Part shown: one piece after another, positions 44,220-52,369 of the stretch
Position numbering within the stretch: the first letter of the stretch is position 1
Layout of the letters: the number at the start of each line of letters is the position of its first letter
DNA from: Pseudemcibacter aquimaris
GTDB taxonomy: Bacteria; Pseudomonadota; Alphaproteobacteria; Sphingomonadales; Emcibacteraceae
DNA: 64,000 nucleotides
Assembly: GCF_028869115.1 (NCBI RefSeq)
Contig: NZ_CP079800.1
Coordinates: 2,356,001 to 2,420,000, forward strand
Direction of reading: 5' to 3'
The notes under the pieces: model-generated
Database searches by the model: none
Seen by the model: the letters and a program-made list of their open reading frames with translations, nothing else
What the model was told of the DNA's origin: nothing
Made by a program: the position numbers and the translations under genes

Positions 44220-44666
44220 TCATCGCGGCATGCGCATGTTACGCACAACCCCAGCTGTTATCTTTTCTATTTCTTTTTTAAGGTGTTCTTTTCTTCCTTT
44301 ATATGGTGTGGACGGATCTGTCGTGTCTGGAGTGGACGAATCTGTCCGGTTTAGAGTGGACAGATTTGTCGTGGTAAGTTTTGAGCTGTGGATAAGTATC
44401 GACTTATCCACATGGTAGATATTCGATTGCCCACGGCCACGTTGCTGTATTGTCAGCAGCTTGTGATCTTCTAATTCGGCAATGAAACGCTGCACATTCC
44501 TGGGGGAACAGCCAAGCTCTTCGCCCAGCGTTTTAAGCTTGGGAAAAGCCTGGCCATCCTTGTTGGCATATTGAATTAACCGCGCACAGCAGAGCTTTGC
44601 GCCGTGACTTAAATCCGTACGGCGCAAGATATCATTGGGGATTGGGGCAAACGTCAATTGGCTCAT
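44220..44666 (-). CDS. helix-turn-helix (HTH_36, replication/conjugation-type) protein
   Basis: 148-aa protein: an N-terminal winged helix ('HGAKLCCARLIQYANKDGQAFPKLKTLGEELGCSPRNVQRFIAELE' region, residues 20-66, with GAKLCCARL and SPRNVQRFI as landmarks), then a Ser/Thr-rich, probably unstructured tail. The family is found in replication or mobilisation regions of integrated elements. ATG 44666 overlaps the upstream DUF6362 gene by 4 bp (ATGA). Last gene of a three-gene unit. Confidence 0.78.
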   Translation of the reverse strand: MSQLTFAPIPNDILRRTDLSHGAKLCCARLIQYANKDGQAFPKLKTLGEELGCSPRNVQRFIAELEDHKLLTIQQRGRGQSNIYHVDKSILIHSSKLTTTNLSTLNRTDSSTPDTTDPSTPYKGRKEHLKKEIEKITAGVVRNMRMPR

Positions 44667-45043
44667 ATTCGTGCGGCAATTTTACCCAGCGCACATTTAT
44701 ACATCTCCCACGCCTTTGTGCGCCCGACACCGAGCTGGTTACAAATCAGCTTCCAGCGCACACGTTCGGCACGTTGCCAGACAAGTTTGCGCTCATCCAC
44801 ATCCAACCAGCGCAGCCATACAAACAGCACTTCTTCCATTTCGGTGATGTCATTGGAGGTCGGCCTGATCCGCATGGGCTGTTTTTCCATCTGCAGGATT
44901 TCCATTTCATCGCGTTTGATGGCAGGCCACGCGCTGAAATAGCCTTGCACTCGTTCTTCAGGCAGGCGATGCAATGTTCGTGCAGCTTCGCGGATGCGAT
45001 CTTCAACGTATTTTTGTTTTACGGTAACGGTCTTTTCGTTCAT
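44663..45043 (-). CDS. DUF6362 family protein
   Basis: 126-aa protein of the DUF6362 family ('YVEDRIREAARTLHRLPEER', 'ITEMEEVLFVWLRWLDVDER', 'NQLGVGRTKAWEMYKCAL'). The C-terminal 'LVWQRAERVRWKLICNQLGVGRTKAWE' looks like a sigma-region-4 or HTH-type fold, so it may contact DNA. Overlaps of 4 bp at both ends couple it to its neighbours. Found in phage- and plasmid-like elements; no known function. Confidence 0.8.
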   Translation of the reverse strand: MNEKTVTVKQKYVEDRIREAARTLHRLPEERVQGYFSAWPAIKRDEMEILQMEKQPMRIRPTSNDITEMEEVLFVWLRWLDVDERKLVWQRAERVRWKLICNQLGVGRTKAWEMYKCALGKIAARI

Positions 45044-45282
45044 GAGCGCACCTCCACGATAGGATTGGAAGGTTGCTGTTCACGCTCAATAGATTTGAGT
45101 TTGATAATCCCATCGATCCAATGCAAAGCTCGTCCGACTTCACGCACCTCTTTGATCAGATGCTGTCGTATCATCTCCAGCTCATCATCATCCAAATTTT
45201 TCAGATGCCCCACTGGTGTGTGCTGCACCCATTTAAAAACGGCATCGCCAATATTGATTTTTTCTTCTACGGACAGTGTCAT
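45040..45282 (-). CDS. hypothetical protein, first gene of the DUF6362 unit
   Basis: 80-aa helical, charged protein ('DDELEMIRQHLIKEVREVGRALHWIDGII', in part). AAAGGAG precedes the ATG and the 3' end overlaps the next start (ATGA). The 30-bp motif at 45318-45347 lies 35 bp upstream. No family recognised. Confidence 0.7.
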   Translation of the reverse strand: MTLSVEEKINIGDAVFKWVQHTPVGHLKNLDDDELEMIRQHLIKEVREVGRALHWIDGIIKLKSIEREQQPSNPIVEVRS

Positions 45283-45317
45283 GTTTTCTCCTTTTAGGTT
45301 TTGTTGGTCCTAAAAGG

Positions 45318-45347
45318 CAGGTACCCGGTTGGTTAAAAAAACGACGA
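45318..45347 (-). promoter_or_regulatory. 30-bp shared upstream motif, copy A
   Basis: On the minus strand TCGTCGTTTTTTT followed by CCAACCGGGTACCTG, 35 bp before the ATG of the 80-aa gene. It matches copy C (48679-48708) at 26 of 30 positions and shares the invariant TCGTC, TTTTTT and CGGnTACC with copy B. It begins 21 bp beyond the stop of the sigma-like gene. Candidate promoter of the encoded sigma factor. Confidence 0.65.
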
Positions 45348-45368
45348 CGACCAGGGACGTTTTTTTTA

Positions 45369-45956
45369 TTATTTTTTCATTAACTCTTTAGCACCTGATT
45401 TTTCTAAATATTTTCGCAGCTTTTTTGCTTTGCTCGACAGGGTTGTCCGAGGTATTTTTAAAATATCTGCTATTTCCGAAATAGTGTGTTCTTGCATTAA
45501 GGAATATAAATCTTGCAATTCCTTAGGCATGTCTTGAGATATTTTTTTCATATCAATGTTAATCTCAATTTCTCGATACTGTTCCAAGGAACTTGGATTG
45601 TTCCATATGTTTTGATCACTTGAAATTTTATCGATTAGCGCATCATTATTTGCTTCATCTGATTGAAAAGGCATTGAAAGAGAAACATTTTTTGTTCCAG
45701 TCCAGCGCTTTTGTGTTTCTGCATCCCTTATGATCTTATGAGCTTTGTTATTGATTGAGGTCTTTATAAAGCTTCTCCTGTCACCCTGATTTTTATCAAA
45801 CTTTGGCCATGCCAAAAGATACGCAAGCATTAACTCTTGCTGTAGATCTTCATAATCATCGTATGTAAAAAATGGACTTCTAATCAGCTGTTTCACTTTA
45901 TAACCAATAAAAAAAGCGGCGTAGGAATCCACGCCGCCGTAACGATTGTTCGACAT
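45369..45956 (-). CDS. sigma-70-like RNA polymerase factor of mobile elements
   Basis: 195-aa protein with a region-2-like segment ('YDDYEDLQQELMLAYLLAWPKFDKNQG', residues about 31-57, landmark 'DLQQELMLAYLLAW') and a C-terminal region-4-like HTH ('HTISEIADILKIPRTTLSSKAKKL', in part), joined by a longer linker. This is the layout of phage or integrative-element sigma factors. AGAGGAA precedes the ATG. It may be the factor that recognises the motif repeated in front of three nearby transcription units. Alternatively it is an anti-termination or regulator homologue. Confidence 0.75.
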   Translation of the reverse strand: MSNNRYGGVDSYAAFFIGYKVKQLIRSPFFTYDDYEDLQQELMLAYLLAWPKFDKNQGDRRSFIKTSINNKAHKIIRDAETQKRWTGTKNVSLSMPFQSDEANNDALIDKISSDQNIWNNPSSLEQYREIEINIDMKKISQDMPKELQDLYSLMQEHTISEIADILKIPRTTLSSKAKKLRKYLEKSGAKELMKK

Positions 45957-46168
45957 CCTTCATTCCTCTGTTTTGGATGCGGAGGGATTTCCGCACAGAG
46001 GGAAGGATGCAAAAAATACAGCGGGTTACAGCTCTTGGTTGAAGCAATGAGCGCATTGCAACATTGCCAAATACCTAAAACCCTTGTGTTAACTGAAATT
46101 GCAATTATTTTTTGAGCACATAAAGCGCTTCAACTACATTTTTGTCATACAAAGGAATGCTTTAACCG

Positions 46169-46279
46169 TCATATGTTTCGTTTCTTTTTGGCAATAATCG
46201 CCAGCGCAATGATTTTTGATATTTCTTCAATGCGCTCTGAAGCAGTCATATTCTGAGCCGGTTTGGGTTTATCTTGCAT
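46169..46279 (-). CDS. very small protein (36 aa) with strong ribosome site
   Basis: Encodes MQDKPKPAQNMTASERIEE... ending KKKRNI. Evidence for translation is AAAGGAGATCC 5 bp upstream of ATG 46279 and the 30-bp motif (copy B) 31 bp upstream. An in-frame ATG at 46366 would start before the motif and is less likely. A helix with a basic tail; function unknown. Confidence 0.55.
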   Translation of the reverse strand: MQDKPKPAQNMTASERIEEISKIIALAIIAKKKRNI

Positions 46280-46310
46280 GATAGGATCTCCTTTTTTGTT
46301 CCTATTCACG

Positions 46311-46340
46311 CTGGTAACCGAAAGATCTAAAAAATGACGA
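46311..46340 (-). promoter_or_regulatory. 30-bp shared upstream motif, copy B
   Basis: On the minus strand TCGTCATTTTTTAGATC followed by TTTCGGTTACCAG, 31 bp before the start of the 36-aa gene. It matches copy C at 24 of 30 positions; TCGTC, TTTTTT and CGGnTACC are conserved in all three copies. Confidence 0.65.
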
Positions 46341-46403
46341 TCTGAATGCATAAAAAAGCGCCTCAAAAGAGACGCCAGTTACGCAAAAGCTATGTGTTAT
46401 AAA

Positions 46404-46829
46404 TTACACAGGATCATCAAATCCAAACATTGTCCTTTGTTCTCGCCATGATACTGGGAAGCCGCGCACCACATTCTGTAGCGTTAAAGCCCGTGGCTGC
46501 TGCCCATCCATAATCGCTTGAATGATATCAGGTGCAAGCAGTGTTAAACGCATCAGCCGATACATATGCGTAATTTCTGTTTTCTCTTTTTCAGCCAGCT
46601 CTTTTGGGGATGCGTATTTGCCTGAATCTAGCTTCTCTTGCCAACCAAATGCTTTCACCAGCGCTGATACAAATGTCATATCCTGTTTCGGCCCTTCAGC
46701 TTCTACAATGGCTTTGATATTTTTACCGTTGGGTGAGACGATTGTTTTACGGCTTTTACGCCGTTTAAAACTCACTGGCACGGTAATACTTAAAATCTTG
46801 GTTTCATCATCATAGGCTTGCATGCTCAT
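46404..46829 (-). CDS. conserved recombinase-associated hypothetical protein
   Basis: 141-aa protein lying directly downstream of the serine recombinase (20-bp overlap). The C-terminal part ('ITHMYRLMRLTLLAPDIIQAI', 'QQPRALTLQNVVRGFPVSW') resembles the HTH-like ParB/KorB fragment found with such recombinases in alphaproteobacteria. The N-terminal half is basic. AGGGA lies 8 bp upstream of ATG 46829; M3 could also start. A recombination-directionality role is possible but not shown. Confidence 0.65.
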   Translation of the reverse strand: MSMQAYDDETKILSITVPVSFKRRKSRKTIVSPNGKNIKAIVEAEGPKQDMTFVSALVKAFGWQEKLDSGKYASPKELAEKEKTEITHMYRLMRLTLLAPDIIQAIMDGQQPRALTLQNVVRGFPVSWREQRTMFGFDDPV

Positions 46830-48162
46830 CTGTTTTTCCCTTTAGCTTATTCGTTATTGTTGAAAATCCATCCATGCGCAGATTGATCTTTACCGCATCC
46901 GTATTGACGGCGACGCTCTCAACCAGCAGCTCGGCAATACGCTGTTGCTGCTCCAGTCCCAGCGCCTTCCAAAACACATCGAAATCTTTGATCTCTTTGC
47001 GAAGCTCTTCTAAGCCAAACCCTGTCGGCGCATCTTCATGCGCCTGAATAATGCCGTGTGTTTTGCTTAGAATTTCAGGTGAAGTGATCAGTTGCTTTAA
47101 ATGCCCGACCACCAGCGCATCAATCTCACCTGCGGGCAAAGGACCAACCTCGCAAGCCTTATAGTGCTGGTGAATGGCCTTTGTAGGCGTGTAGTAACGG
47201 TATGTCCGGCGACCTTTAACTGTGAAGCTTGGTGTCATAGCGCAATCACAACATTCGCATGTGATGAGACCTCGCAATAATGCAGGATGACGGTTGCGCG
47301 TATAATTACCGCGTGCCACCCGATCTTCTTTAAAAACATCATTGGCTTTATCGAACAATTCTTGAGAAATTATGGCTTCATGCAATCCTTCATAGACTTG
47401 GTCTTTGTGAACGATTTTCCCAATGTAGATCTTGTTTTTCAAAAGGCGATATAGATACTGTCTGTTCGCAACTTTACCACCGCGCTCTTTTCCTGTGCCG
47501 CTGACATAGCGCTTGGTGCGAAAGCCATCTTTTTCAAGCTCAACCAGAAGCTTCTTCATAGATTTTAGCGTGGCAAAGCGCTGGAAAATATGGCGCACCC
47601 ATTTGGCTTCATCCTTATCAATATAAAGCTCTCTGTTTTTCACTTGGTAACCCAGCGGGATAGCACCGCCCATGAAGATGCCTTTTTTCTTGGAGGCGGC
47701 GAATTTATCGCGGATACGTTCGCCAATGACCTCACGTTCAAACTGTGCAAAGCTAAAGAGAATGTTCAGCGTCAGTCTGCCCATTGAGTCCTTTGTATTG
47801 AAATGCTGCGTGACGGATACAAAGCTCACATCATGTTCATCAAAAACCTGTACCATCTGGGCAAAGTCAGCCAACGACCGCGAAAGACGGTCAATTTTAT
47901 AAACCACCACCACATCGATCTTACCCGCTTTAATATCTTCCATCAGTTGCTTGAGTGCGGGGCGATCCATATTCCCACCCGTAAAACCGCCATCGTCATA
48001 ACGTGTGGGCAGTATTTCCCATCCTTCATGTTGCTGTGATTTGATATAATTTTCTCCAGCATCGCGCTGAGCGTCCAACGTGTTATAATTCTGATCCAAA
48101 CCTTCTTCAGTAGATTTACGCGTGTAAACTGCGCAGCGTATTGTGTCTTTCTTTGCTCTCAT
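46810..48162 (-). CDS. large serine recombinase
   Basis: 450-aa site-specific recombinase. The resolvase domain (residues 9-155) has the nucleophile S17 in 'CAVYTRKSTEEG' and 'VVYKIDRLSRSLADF'; the Recombinase domain follows (about 170-275; 'NRQYLYRLLKNKIYIGKIVH', landmark), then a zinc-ribbon region ('CECCDCAMTPSF') and a short C-terminal coil. It belongs to the group used by phages and integrated elements of alphaproteobacteria. It is coupled to the upstream DUF2924 gene by a 4-bp overlap, the usual pair. This is the second recombinase in the region, next to the tyrosine integrase at 49.4 kb. Confidence 0.93.
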   Translation of the reverse strand: MRAKKDTIRCAVYTRKSTEEGLDQNYNTLDAQRDAGENYIKSQQHEGWEILPTRYDDGGFTGGNMDRPALKQLMEDIKAGKIDVVVVYKIDRLSRSLADFAQMVQVFDEHDVSFVSVTQHFNTKDSMGRLTLNILFSFAQFEREVIGERIRDKFAASKKKGIFMGGAIPLGYQVKNRELYIDKDEAKWVRHIFQRFATLKSMKKLLVELEKDGFRTKRYVSGTGKERGGKVANRQYLYRLLKNKIYIGKIVHKDQVYEGLHEAIISQELFDKANDVFKEDRVARGNYTRNRHPALLRGLITCECCDCAMTPSFTVKGRRTYRYYTPTKAIHQHYKACEVGPLPAGEIDALVVGHLKQLITSPEILSKTHGIIQAHEDAPTGFGLEELRKEIKDFDVFWKALGLEQQQRIAELLVESVAVNTDAVKINLRMDGFSTITNKLKGKTDEHASL

Positions 48163-48599
48163 GCTACGCGCTCCTTTACGGATCTGGTCAGACCAAAGAA
48201 GGCATTGCCGTTCCAGTTTGTGCCAGTGATTTTGCGGGCGATACCGCTCAGGCTCCTGTAAACAACGCCCTGATATTCGTATCCATCCACCAGAACCGTA
48301 ACGTGATGCTCGATATCATCATGTTCGCGAATTAACTTTGTGCCAGCGACTGGTTTATCAACAATCTGTTTACGCTTTGGCGTTTTGCCATGAACAGCAT
48401 CATAAATGCGGTCTTTTATATCTTGGGGCAGGCCGCCATATTCCATTTCTTGCATGCGATAAGCCAGCCTGTTTACCAAAGTGGATTTATTAAATTTAGG
48501 CGGCGGGCAATCAAAATAGCTTTGCCATAGGTCACGTAAATACTCTGTCTTCTGATAAGGCAGAAGCGCAATGTCCTTTTCTATATCATTGTTATACAT
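48159..48599 (-). CDS. DUF2924 family protein
   Basis: 146-aa DUF2924 protein ('YLRDLWQSYFDCPPPKFNKS', 'LVNRLAYRMQEMEYGGL', 'DGYEYQGVVYRSLSGIARKITGTNWNG', in part), which nearly always precedes a serine recombinase in alphaproteobacteria; it probably binds DNA or assists recombination. GGAAGGGA lies before the ATG. The 30-bp motif copy C lies 79 bp upstream. Confidence 0.88.
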   Translation of the reverse strand: MYNNDIEKDIALLPYQKTEYLRDLWQSYFDCPPPKFNKSTLVNRLAYRMQEMEYGGLPQDIKDRIYDAVHGKTPKRKQIVDKPVAGTKLIREHDDIEHHVTVLVDGYEYQGVVYRSLSGIARKITGTNWNGNAFFGLTRSVKERVA

Positions 48600-48678
48600 C
48601 GGTTTTCCCTTCCGTTTTTATGTTAGACATGAATGCTTCGCTTTGGCACTTAGTCCAGCGGAAACTCTCACTTCTAGT

Positions 48679-48708
48679 CAGGTATCCGGTTGATCTAAAA
48701 AACGACGA
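48679..48708 (-). promoter_or_regulatory. 30-bp shared upstream motif, copy C
   Basis: On the minus strand TCGTCGTTTTTTAGATC followed by AACCGGATACCTG, 79 bp before the DUF2924 start, the head of the DUF2924-recombinase-HTH transcription unit. 26/30 identity to copy A and 24/30 to copy B. Confidence 0.65.
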
Positions 48709-48811
48709 TAAAACATAGATTTTTTTCTAACTTTTTTTCGGAGATGCGGTTTGAGATTACGAACTTTGAAAAATGGCATTGAAGAAAATACAGTAAAAAC
48801 AAAGGGTAAAT

Positions 48812-48844
48812 AGCTGTCGGTCGAATACCATCCAGCCGACAGCT
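48812..48844. repeat. 9-bp inverted repeat in gene-free stretch 48600-49007
   Basis: AGCTGTCGG and CCGACAGCT separated by 15 bp. It lies in a 408-bp stretch between the DUF2924 gene and the tRNA fragment, which otherwise holds motif copy C and the tRNA terminator and has no convincing gene. It may be a processed RNA stem or a recombinase site. Confidence 0.45.
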
Positions 48845-48959
48845 TTCTGAGAGAATGGCGTGATTTTTTGAAAAAGATGGTGTTTTTGGGGGAGCGTGTT
48901 GCCTGAGCTTGTGAACAGCTATGGTCTGAAAACCGCGCAGAAACTGGGGTTTTAGGCAC

Positions 48960-48993
48960 AAAAAAACCGTCCCTAACTAGCGTTAGAACGGTT
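48960..48993 (-). terminator. terminator of the disrupted tRNA-fMet gene
   Basis: On the minus strand AACCGT-T-CTAAC-GCTA-GTTAG-GG-ACGGTT followed by seven T, 14 bp beyond the CCA of the tRNA fragment. Structure and position match a tRNA gene's own terminator. Confidence 0.85.
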
Positions 48994-49007
48994 CGTAAGT
49001 AGTAAAT

Positions 49008-49053
49008 TGGTTGCGGGGGTTGGATTTGAACCAACGACCTTCAGGTTATGAGC
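49008..49053 (-). other. 3' fragment of tRNA-Met(CAU, initiator type): attachment site
   Basis: 46 bp corresponding to the anticodon loop through CCA of an initiator-type tRNA-Met: 'GCTCATAACC' anticodon loop, 'GGTTCAAATCC' T-loop and 'CCCCGCAACCA' 3' end. The 5' half is absent; on the 5' side the match stops inside the anticodon stem. With the native terminator on the left and a tyrosine integrase 306 bp to the right, this is best read as an att site formed by integration into the tRNA 3' end. The element then lies to the right, and the intact tRNA should be at its far end outside the window. Confidence 0.8.
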
Positions 49054-49358
49054 GGATGCTAAATTACTGTTTTGATTGTGCTTTTTGACCATTAGAATTG
49101 CGAAATAGCACTCTAACCTTTTGATATGTGGCACTTAGTTTTCTGAGTCGAGGCTAAATCATTTTCGCCCCGCTTCTTCCCGATTATCAGAAACCTTTGC
49201 TCCCATTAGTGCACTTTTAGTGCACGTTTTTAAGGGCCATACGCAGCAATTCTCTGGGCTAATTTTGTTTTCGCGCTGATTTATTATCCTATTGATATAA
49301 CTTGATAATAACGCCGTTCCAAGCATCCTTATACGCATAGAAATTCAAATTTGTGTAG
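49054..49358. other. gene-free stretch between att site and integrase
   Basis: 305 bp with no supported gene. TTAGTGCAC occurs twice with an 11-bp period (49206-49214 and 49217-49225), one helical turn apart, in a position suitable for integrase or excisionase arm sites. Nothing else was recognised. Confidence 0.5.
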
Positions 49359-50768
49359 ATGCTTATGCCAAAACTAACCAAAACATATGTCGAAAGAGCC
49401 CAACCAAAAGACAAGCCCTACTTCCTGTTTGACGACAGCTTGAGCGGTTTCTGCCTGCGTATTACGCCCAATGGCAAGAAAACCTATTACGTTCAGTATA
49501 TGGTGAACAAGAAGATCAAGCGTGTGATCATCGGGCGGCATGGAATCTTCACCACTGAGCGCGCACGTAATCAGGCAATTGTTTTGCTCGGTGAAATTAA
49601 GGCTGGCGCAGACCCCCAGAAAGAAAAGTCTCAACGCCGCCAAGAACTATACGTCACTCAGCTTGCAGAGCGGTACATGGAGGAACATGTTACTCCACAT
49701 TGTAAGCCTTCGACCCGAGATGGCTACCGTCGTTACCTGGACAAACACATCCTGCCTTTCTTTGGCGACATGAAGATCCGTGACGTCCAACGTTCTGATG
49801 TGGCAGAGTTCCATCACTCGCTAAGGCACATTCCTTATGAGGCTAATCGCTGCCTTGAGGTCATTTCCAAAATGTTCAACCTCGCAGAGATGTGGGGTCT
49901 ACGTGATGACCACACGAACCCAAGACGTCACATTAAGAAGTACCCATCAAAGGCGCGTGAGCGGTACCTGAGCGAGGCAGAAGTAAAACGCCTGAGCGCA
50001 GTTCTTGATGAAGTGAAACGCTACCCAGACGAAAATCTGGCTGCAGCTTATTGTATTCAATTGCTTCTATTGACCGGCTGCCGTCTGGGTGAAATCCGCT
50101 CCCTTAAGTGGGACTATGTTGACCGTAAGCTACAGGTGCTCAAACTGCCAGATTCAAAGACTGGGGCCAAATACGTTTATGTCGGCAATACGGTCTTCAA
50201 CCTTCTGGACGAGATATACGATCACCCAGCGCGCCCTGCAGACAACCCATATGTTATCTGGGGGCTGAATGAGGGCTGCCACCTAGATAATGTCCAGAAG
50301 CCATGGCGGCGGTTCCGTAAGATGGCTGGTATTGAAGATGTTCGCATTCACGACCTACGCCACAGTTTTGCATCTTTTGCCGTCAGCAAGGGCATGAGCC
50401 TTGCGATGATTGGACGACTTCTTGGACATACTCAAGTTCAGACCACTGCACGCTACGCCCACCTTATGGCTGCACCTATGACAGAGGCAGCCAGTCAAGT
50501 GACAGACGTTCTGGGTGAATTGATGAACTTGGACACTGAGATGAAGAAACAAAAACCACGGCGCAGCAAGCCAAAAGGCGTTATCGCTGGCACAAACATT
50601 AAAGCCCCGACTTTCCTATCTTCAGATCAAGCCGCTAAATATCTCAATGTCGCCCCTCGCCTAATGGAAAACTGGCGATGGCGCAAGGTTGGCCCTAAAT
50701 ACGTCAAGGTAGGCAATCGGGTCCGGTATGAACTGAATGACCTAAAATCATTCATTTCTAATAATTAG
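49359..50768 (+). CDS. tyrosine integrase with extra C-terminal excisionase-like HTH
   Basis: 469-aa integrase of the P4/DUF4102 group. N-terminal arm-binding domain ('FDDSLSGFCLRITPNGKK', residues 24-41), core-binding domain (95-190), catalytic domain (about 200-380) with R242 ('TGCRLGEIRSL'), H331/R334 ('HDLRHSFASF'), H357 and Y366 ('ARYAHLM'). After a basic linker, residues 418-467 add a MerR/excisionase-type HTH ('FLSSDQAAKYLNVAPRLMENWRWRKVGP', landmarks 'DQAAKYLNVAPR' and 'VGNRVRYELNDLKSFI'). That domain is normally a separate protein. No strong ribosome site; ATG at 49365 is an alternative. It lies next to the tRNA att site and probably drives insertion there. Confidence 0.93.
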   Translation: MLMPKLTKTYVERAQPKDKPYFLFDDSLSGFCLRITPNGKKTYYVQYMVNKKIKRVIIGRHGIFTTERARNQAIVLLGEIKAGADPQKEKSQRRQELYVTQLAERYMEEHVTPHCKPSTRDGYRRYLDKHILPFFGDMKIRDVQRSDVAEFHHSLRHIPYEANRCLEVISKMFNLAEMWGLRDDHTNPRRHIKKYPSKARERYLSEAEVKRLSAVLDEVKRYPDENLAAAYCIQLLLLTGCRLGEIRSLKWDYVDRKLQVLKLPDSKTGAKYVYVGNTVFNLLDEIYDHPARPADNPYVIWGLNEGCHLDNVQKPWRRFRKMAGIEDVRIHDLRHSFASFAVSKGMSLAMIGRLLGHTQVQTTARYAHLMAAPMTEAASQVTDVLGELMNLDTEMKKQKPRRSKPKGVIAGTNIKAPTFLSSDQAAKYLNVAPRLMENWRWRKVGPKYVKVGNRVRYELNDLKSFISNN

Positions 50769-50805
50769 GCGCAACTCCATACCAAAATAGAGCTATTACA
50801 GGAAT

Positions 50806-50930
50806 TATTGATAGACACTGGATCATATTCTGAACTCTTCCAAAAGACCCCGCCAGGGTGATCCGGTCCTAGCCATCTAAAAAATGCCGTCGAGAATGAG
50901 ACGGTGATTGGCAGCAGGACGACCACCATG
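50806..50930 (-). pseudogene. IS5-family transposase remnant
   Basis: On the minus strand the frame reads GRPAANHRLILDGIF-stop-MARTGSPWRGLLEEFRI-stop-SSVYQ. This is the N-terminal motif of IS5/IS427-type transposases with two tryptophan codons mutated to stops. No ends or start codon found; long inactive. The rest of 50769-51035 has no supported gene. Confidence 0.75.
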
Positions 50931-51035
50931 GCCACAAACTGCAGATAAAAAGGTTCAAAAAATGCCTATTTGGCATCGTCCATTAACAACCCCACCAGTG
51001 TATTCTAAGTAAAAACTATCTGGCTCTTCGATGTT

Positions 51036-52108
51036 TCACTTGGATTTGAATATATCGCCGAGTGGGTCTGAGATTAAGTAGATCATGGTGATGAATATCC
51101 CGGTGTTGCGATCTCCTCTGGCTCGCGCCCTGCGGCTTAGAACAGTCCGTTCATTGCTTCCATACGAGTGTTGCTGTGGGTTGACGCCCAACGTTGGAGA
51201 ATGCGTTTTTGATGTTTTTTGACAGTATCAAAAGCATTGCGGATGGCTTCGAACAATGGTCCATCTGGGATTCTCGCACGACGCAGCCAATGCAACTTCT
51301 CCTTGATCCGCCAAGCGACGGCGGTCAGGAAATCACAGGTTTCCTGTTCGGCCAATGCCATCGCCTGCTTGTCCGTCAACTTGCCGTCAGCAGCCTTCAG
51401 GACCGCCCATCGAGTGGCTGCGGGCATTTTCACCAGCTTGTATTCTGCCTTGCGCACGTCGTCCACTGCCCTGGTGAACAACTGCACTACATGGAACCAG
51501 TCCACGGTGACAGCGGCGGCGGGAAATTCCTTACCGATGGCGGCGAGGAACGCAGATGAGATGTCGCAAACCAACTCCTTGATGCGCTCTGGCTTACCAC
51601 CGCGCCGCTTCAGAAACATCTTGAATTCATTGACTGTTTTCTTGCCCTTGCCCGGCATGGCGAAGATCACGGGCTCGCTCTTGCGGTCCGCGTCGATGAA
51701 TATGGTGACGTAGTTATGGCCCCGCTTCGATGCCGTTTCGTCGAAGGCAAGTGCCGTCAGGCCGGAAAGATCAAGGTGTTCCAGCGCCTTGGCGACGTAG
51801 TGCTCGACGACCCGCCACAGCCGCTTGTCGGTGATGTTCATGAACCGGGCAGCAGCAAGCACCGGCATCTCCCGGACCAAGATCATTGCCGCCTGCTCGA
51901 ACAGTAGCGTAAAGCCGTTGCCCTCGCGGGCCCACGGAACGTTGGCCTGCTTCACGCCATGCTTCGGGCAGGAAAACTCCGTCCCACGTTCCGACTCCAG
52001 CAAGATCTCCAGAACTTGGGGCTGTTTGTTCGTGTTGAGGCGTTGTTCGACCAGCCGCCACGGCGGCGTAACCCCAAGGCCTAGAGCCAAGACATCCTGC
52101 GCATCCAT
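51036..52108 (-). pseudogene. ISL3 family transposase, degraded at the 3' end
   Basis: ISL3-type transposase beginning at ATG 52108 (CGGAGGTG site). The zinc-ribbon region and the DDE core are recognisable ('TALAFDETASKRGHNYVTIFID' in part, 'VTVDWFHVVQLF'). The frame stops at TAA 51137-51139, just after 'MEAMNGLF' where glutamine is expected (CAA to TAA). A one-base loss within the next dozen bases shifts the frame, after which 'ARARGDRNTGIFITMIYLI' continues to a TGA at 51036. Much more GC-rich than its surroundings, so recently acquired from another genome. I could not identify terminal inverted repeats. Confidence 0.85.
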
Positions 52109-52369
52109 CGCTTACACCTCCGTTGTCGTCAATGACGACCAAGGGTAGCTGATTACGCACTACATAACTTCTTGAATTCCACTTCAAACTTCGAGCACCC
52201 AGCTTGTTAAAAGTGCATTGATTTTTGAAAAAGTTCATTTGAAATCAGGGCAAACTACCGAAATTTAGATATACATTTCAAATTAAAAACACTAAAGTTT
52301 CTATGCGGAGATTAATTTAGCAGAATTTAAAAATTAAATAAAAAACTATTGAAATAGTGAAAGTATAAA

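Noticed and set aside
48678-49034. Open frames on the minus strand running through the tRNA fragment
   Set aside because: They cross the tRNA 3' end and its terminator and have no coding signature.
49008-49053. A functional tRNA gene
   Set aside because: The acceptor 5' strand, D-arm and 5' half of the anticodon stem are absent; only the 3' part is present.
51194-52238. Several long open frames antisense to, or in another frame of, the ISL3 transposase
   Set aside because: Typical shadows of a GC-rich gene; the proteins resemble nothing while the transposase frame is clear.
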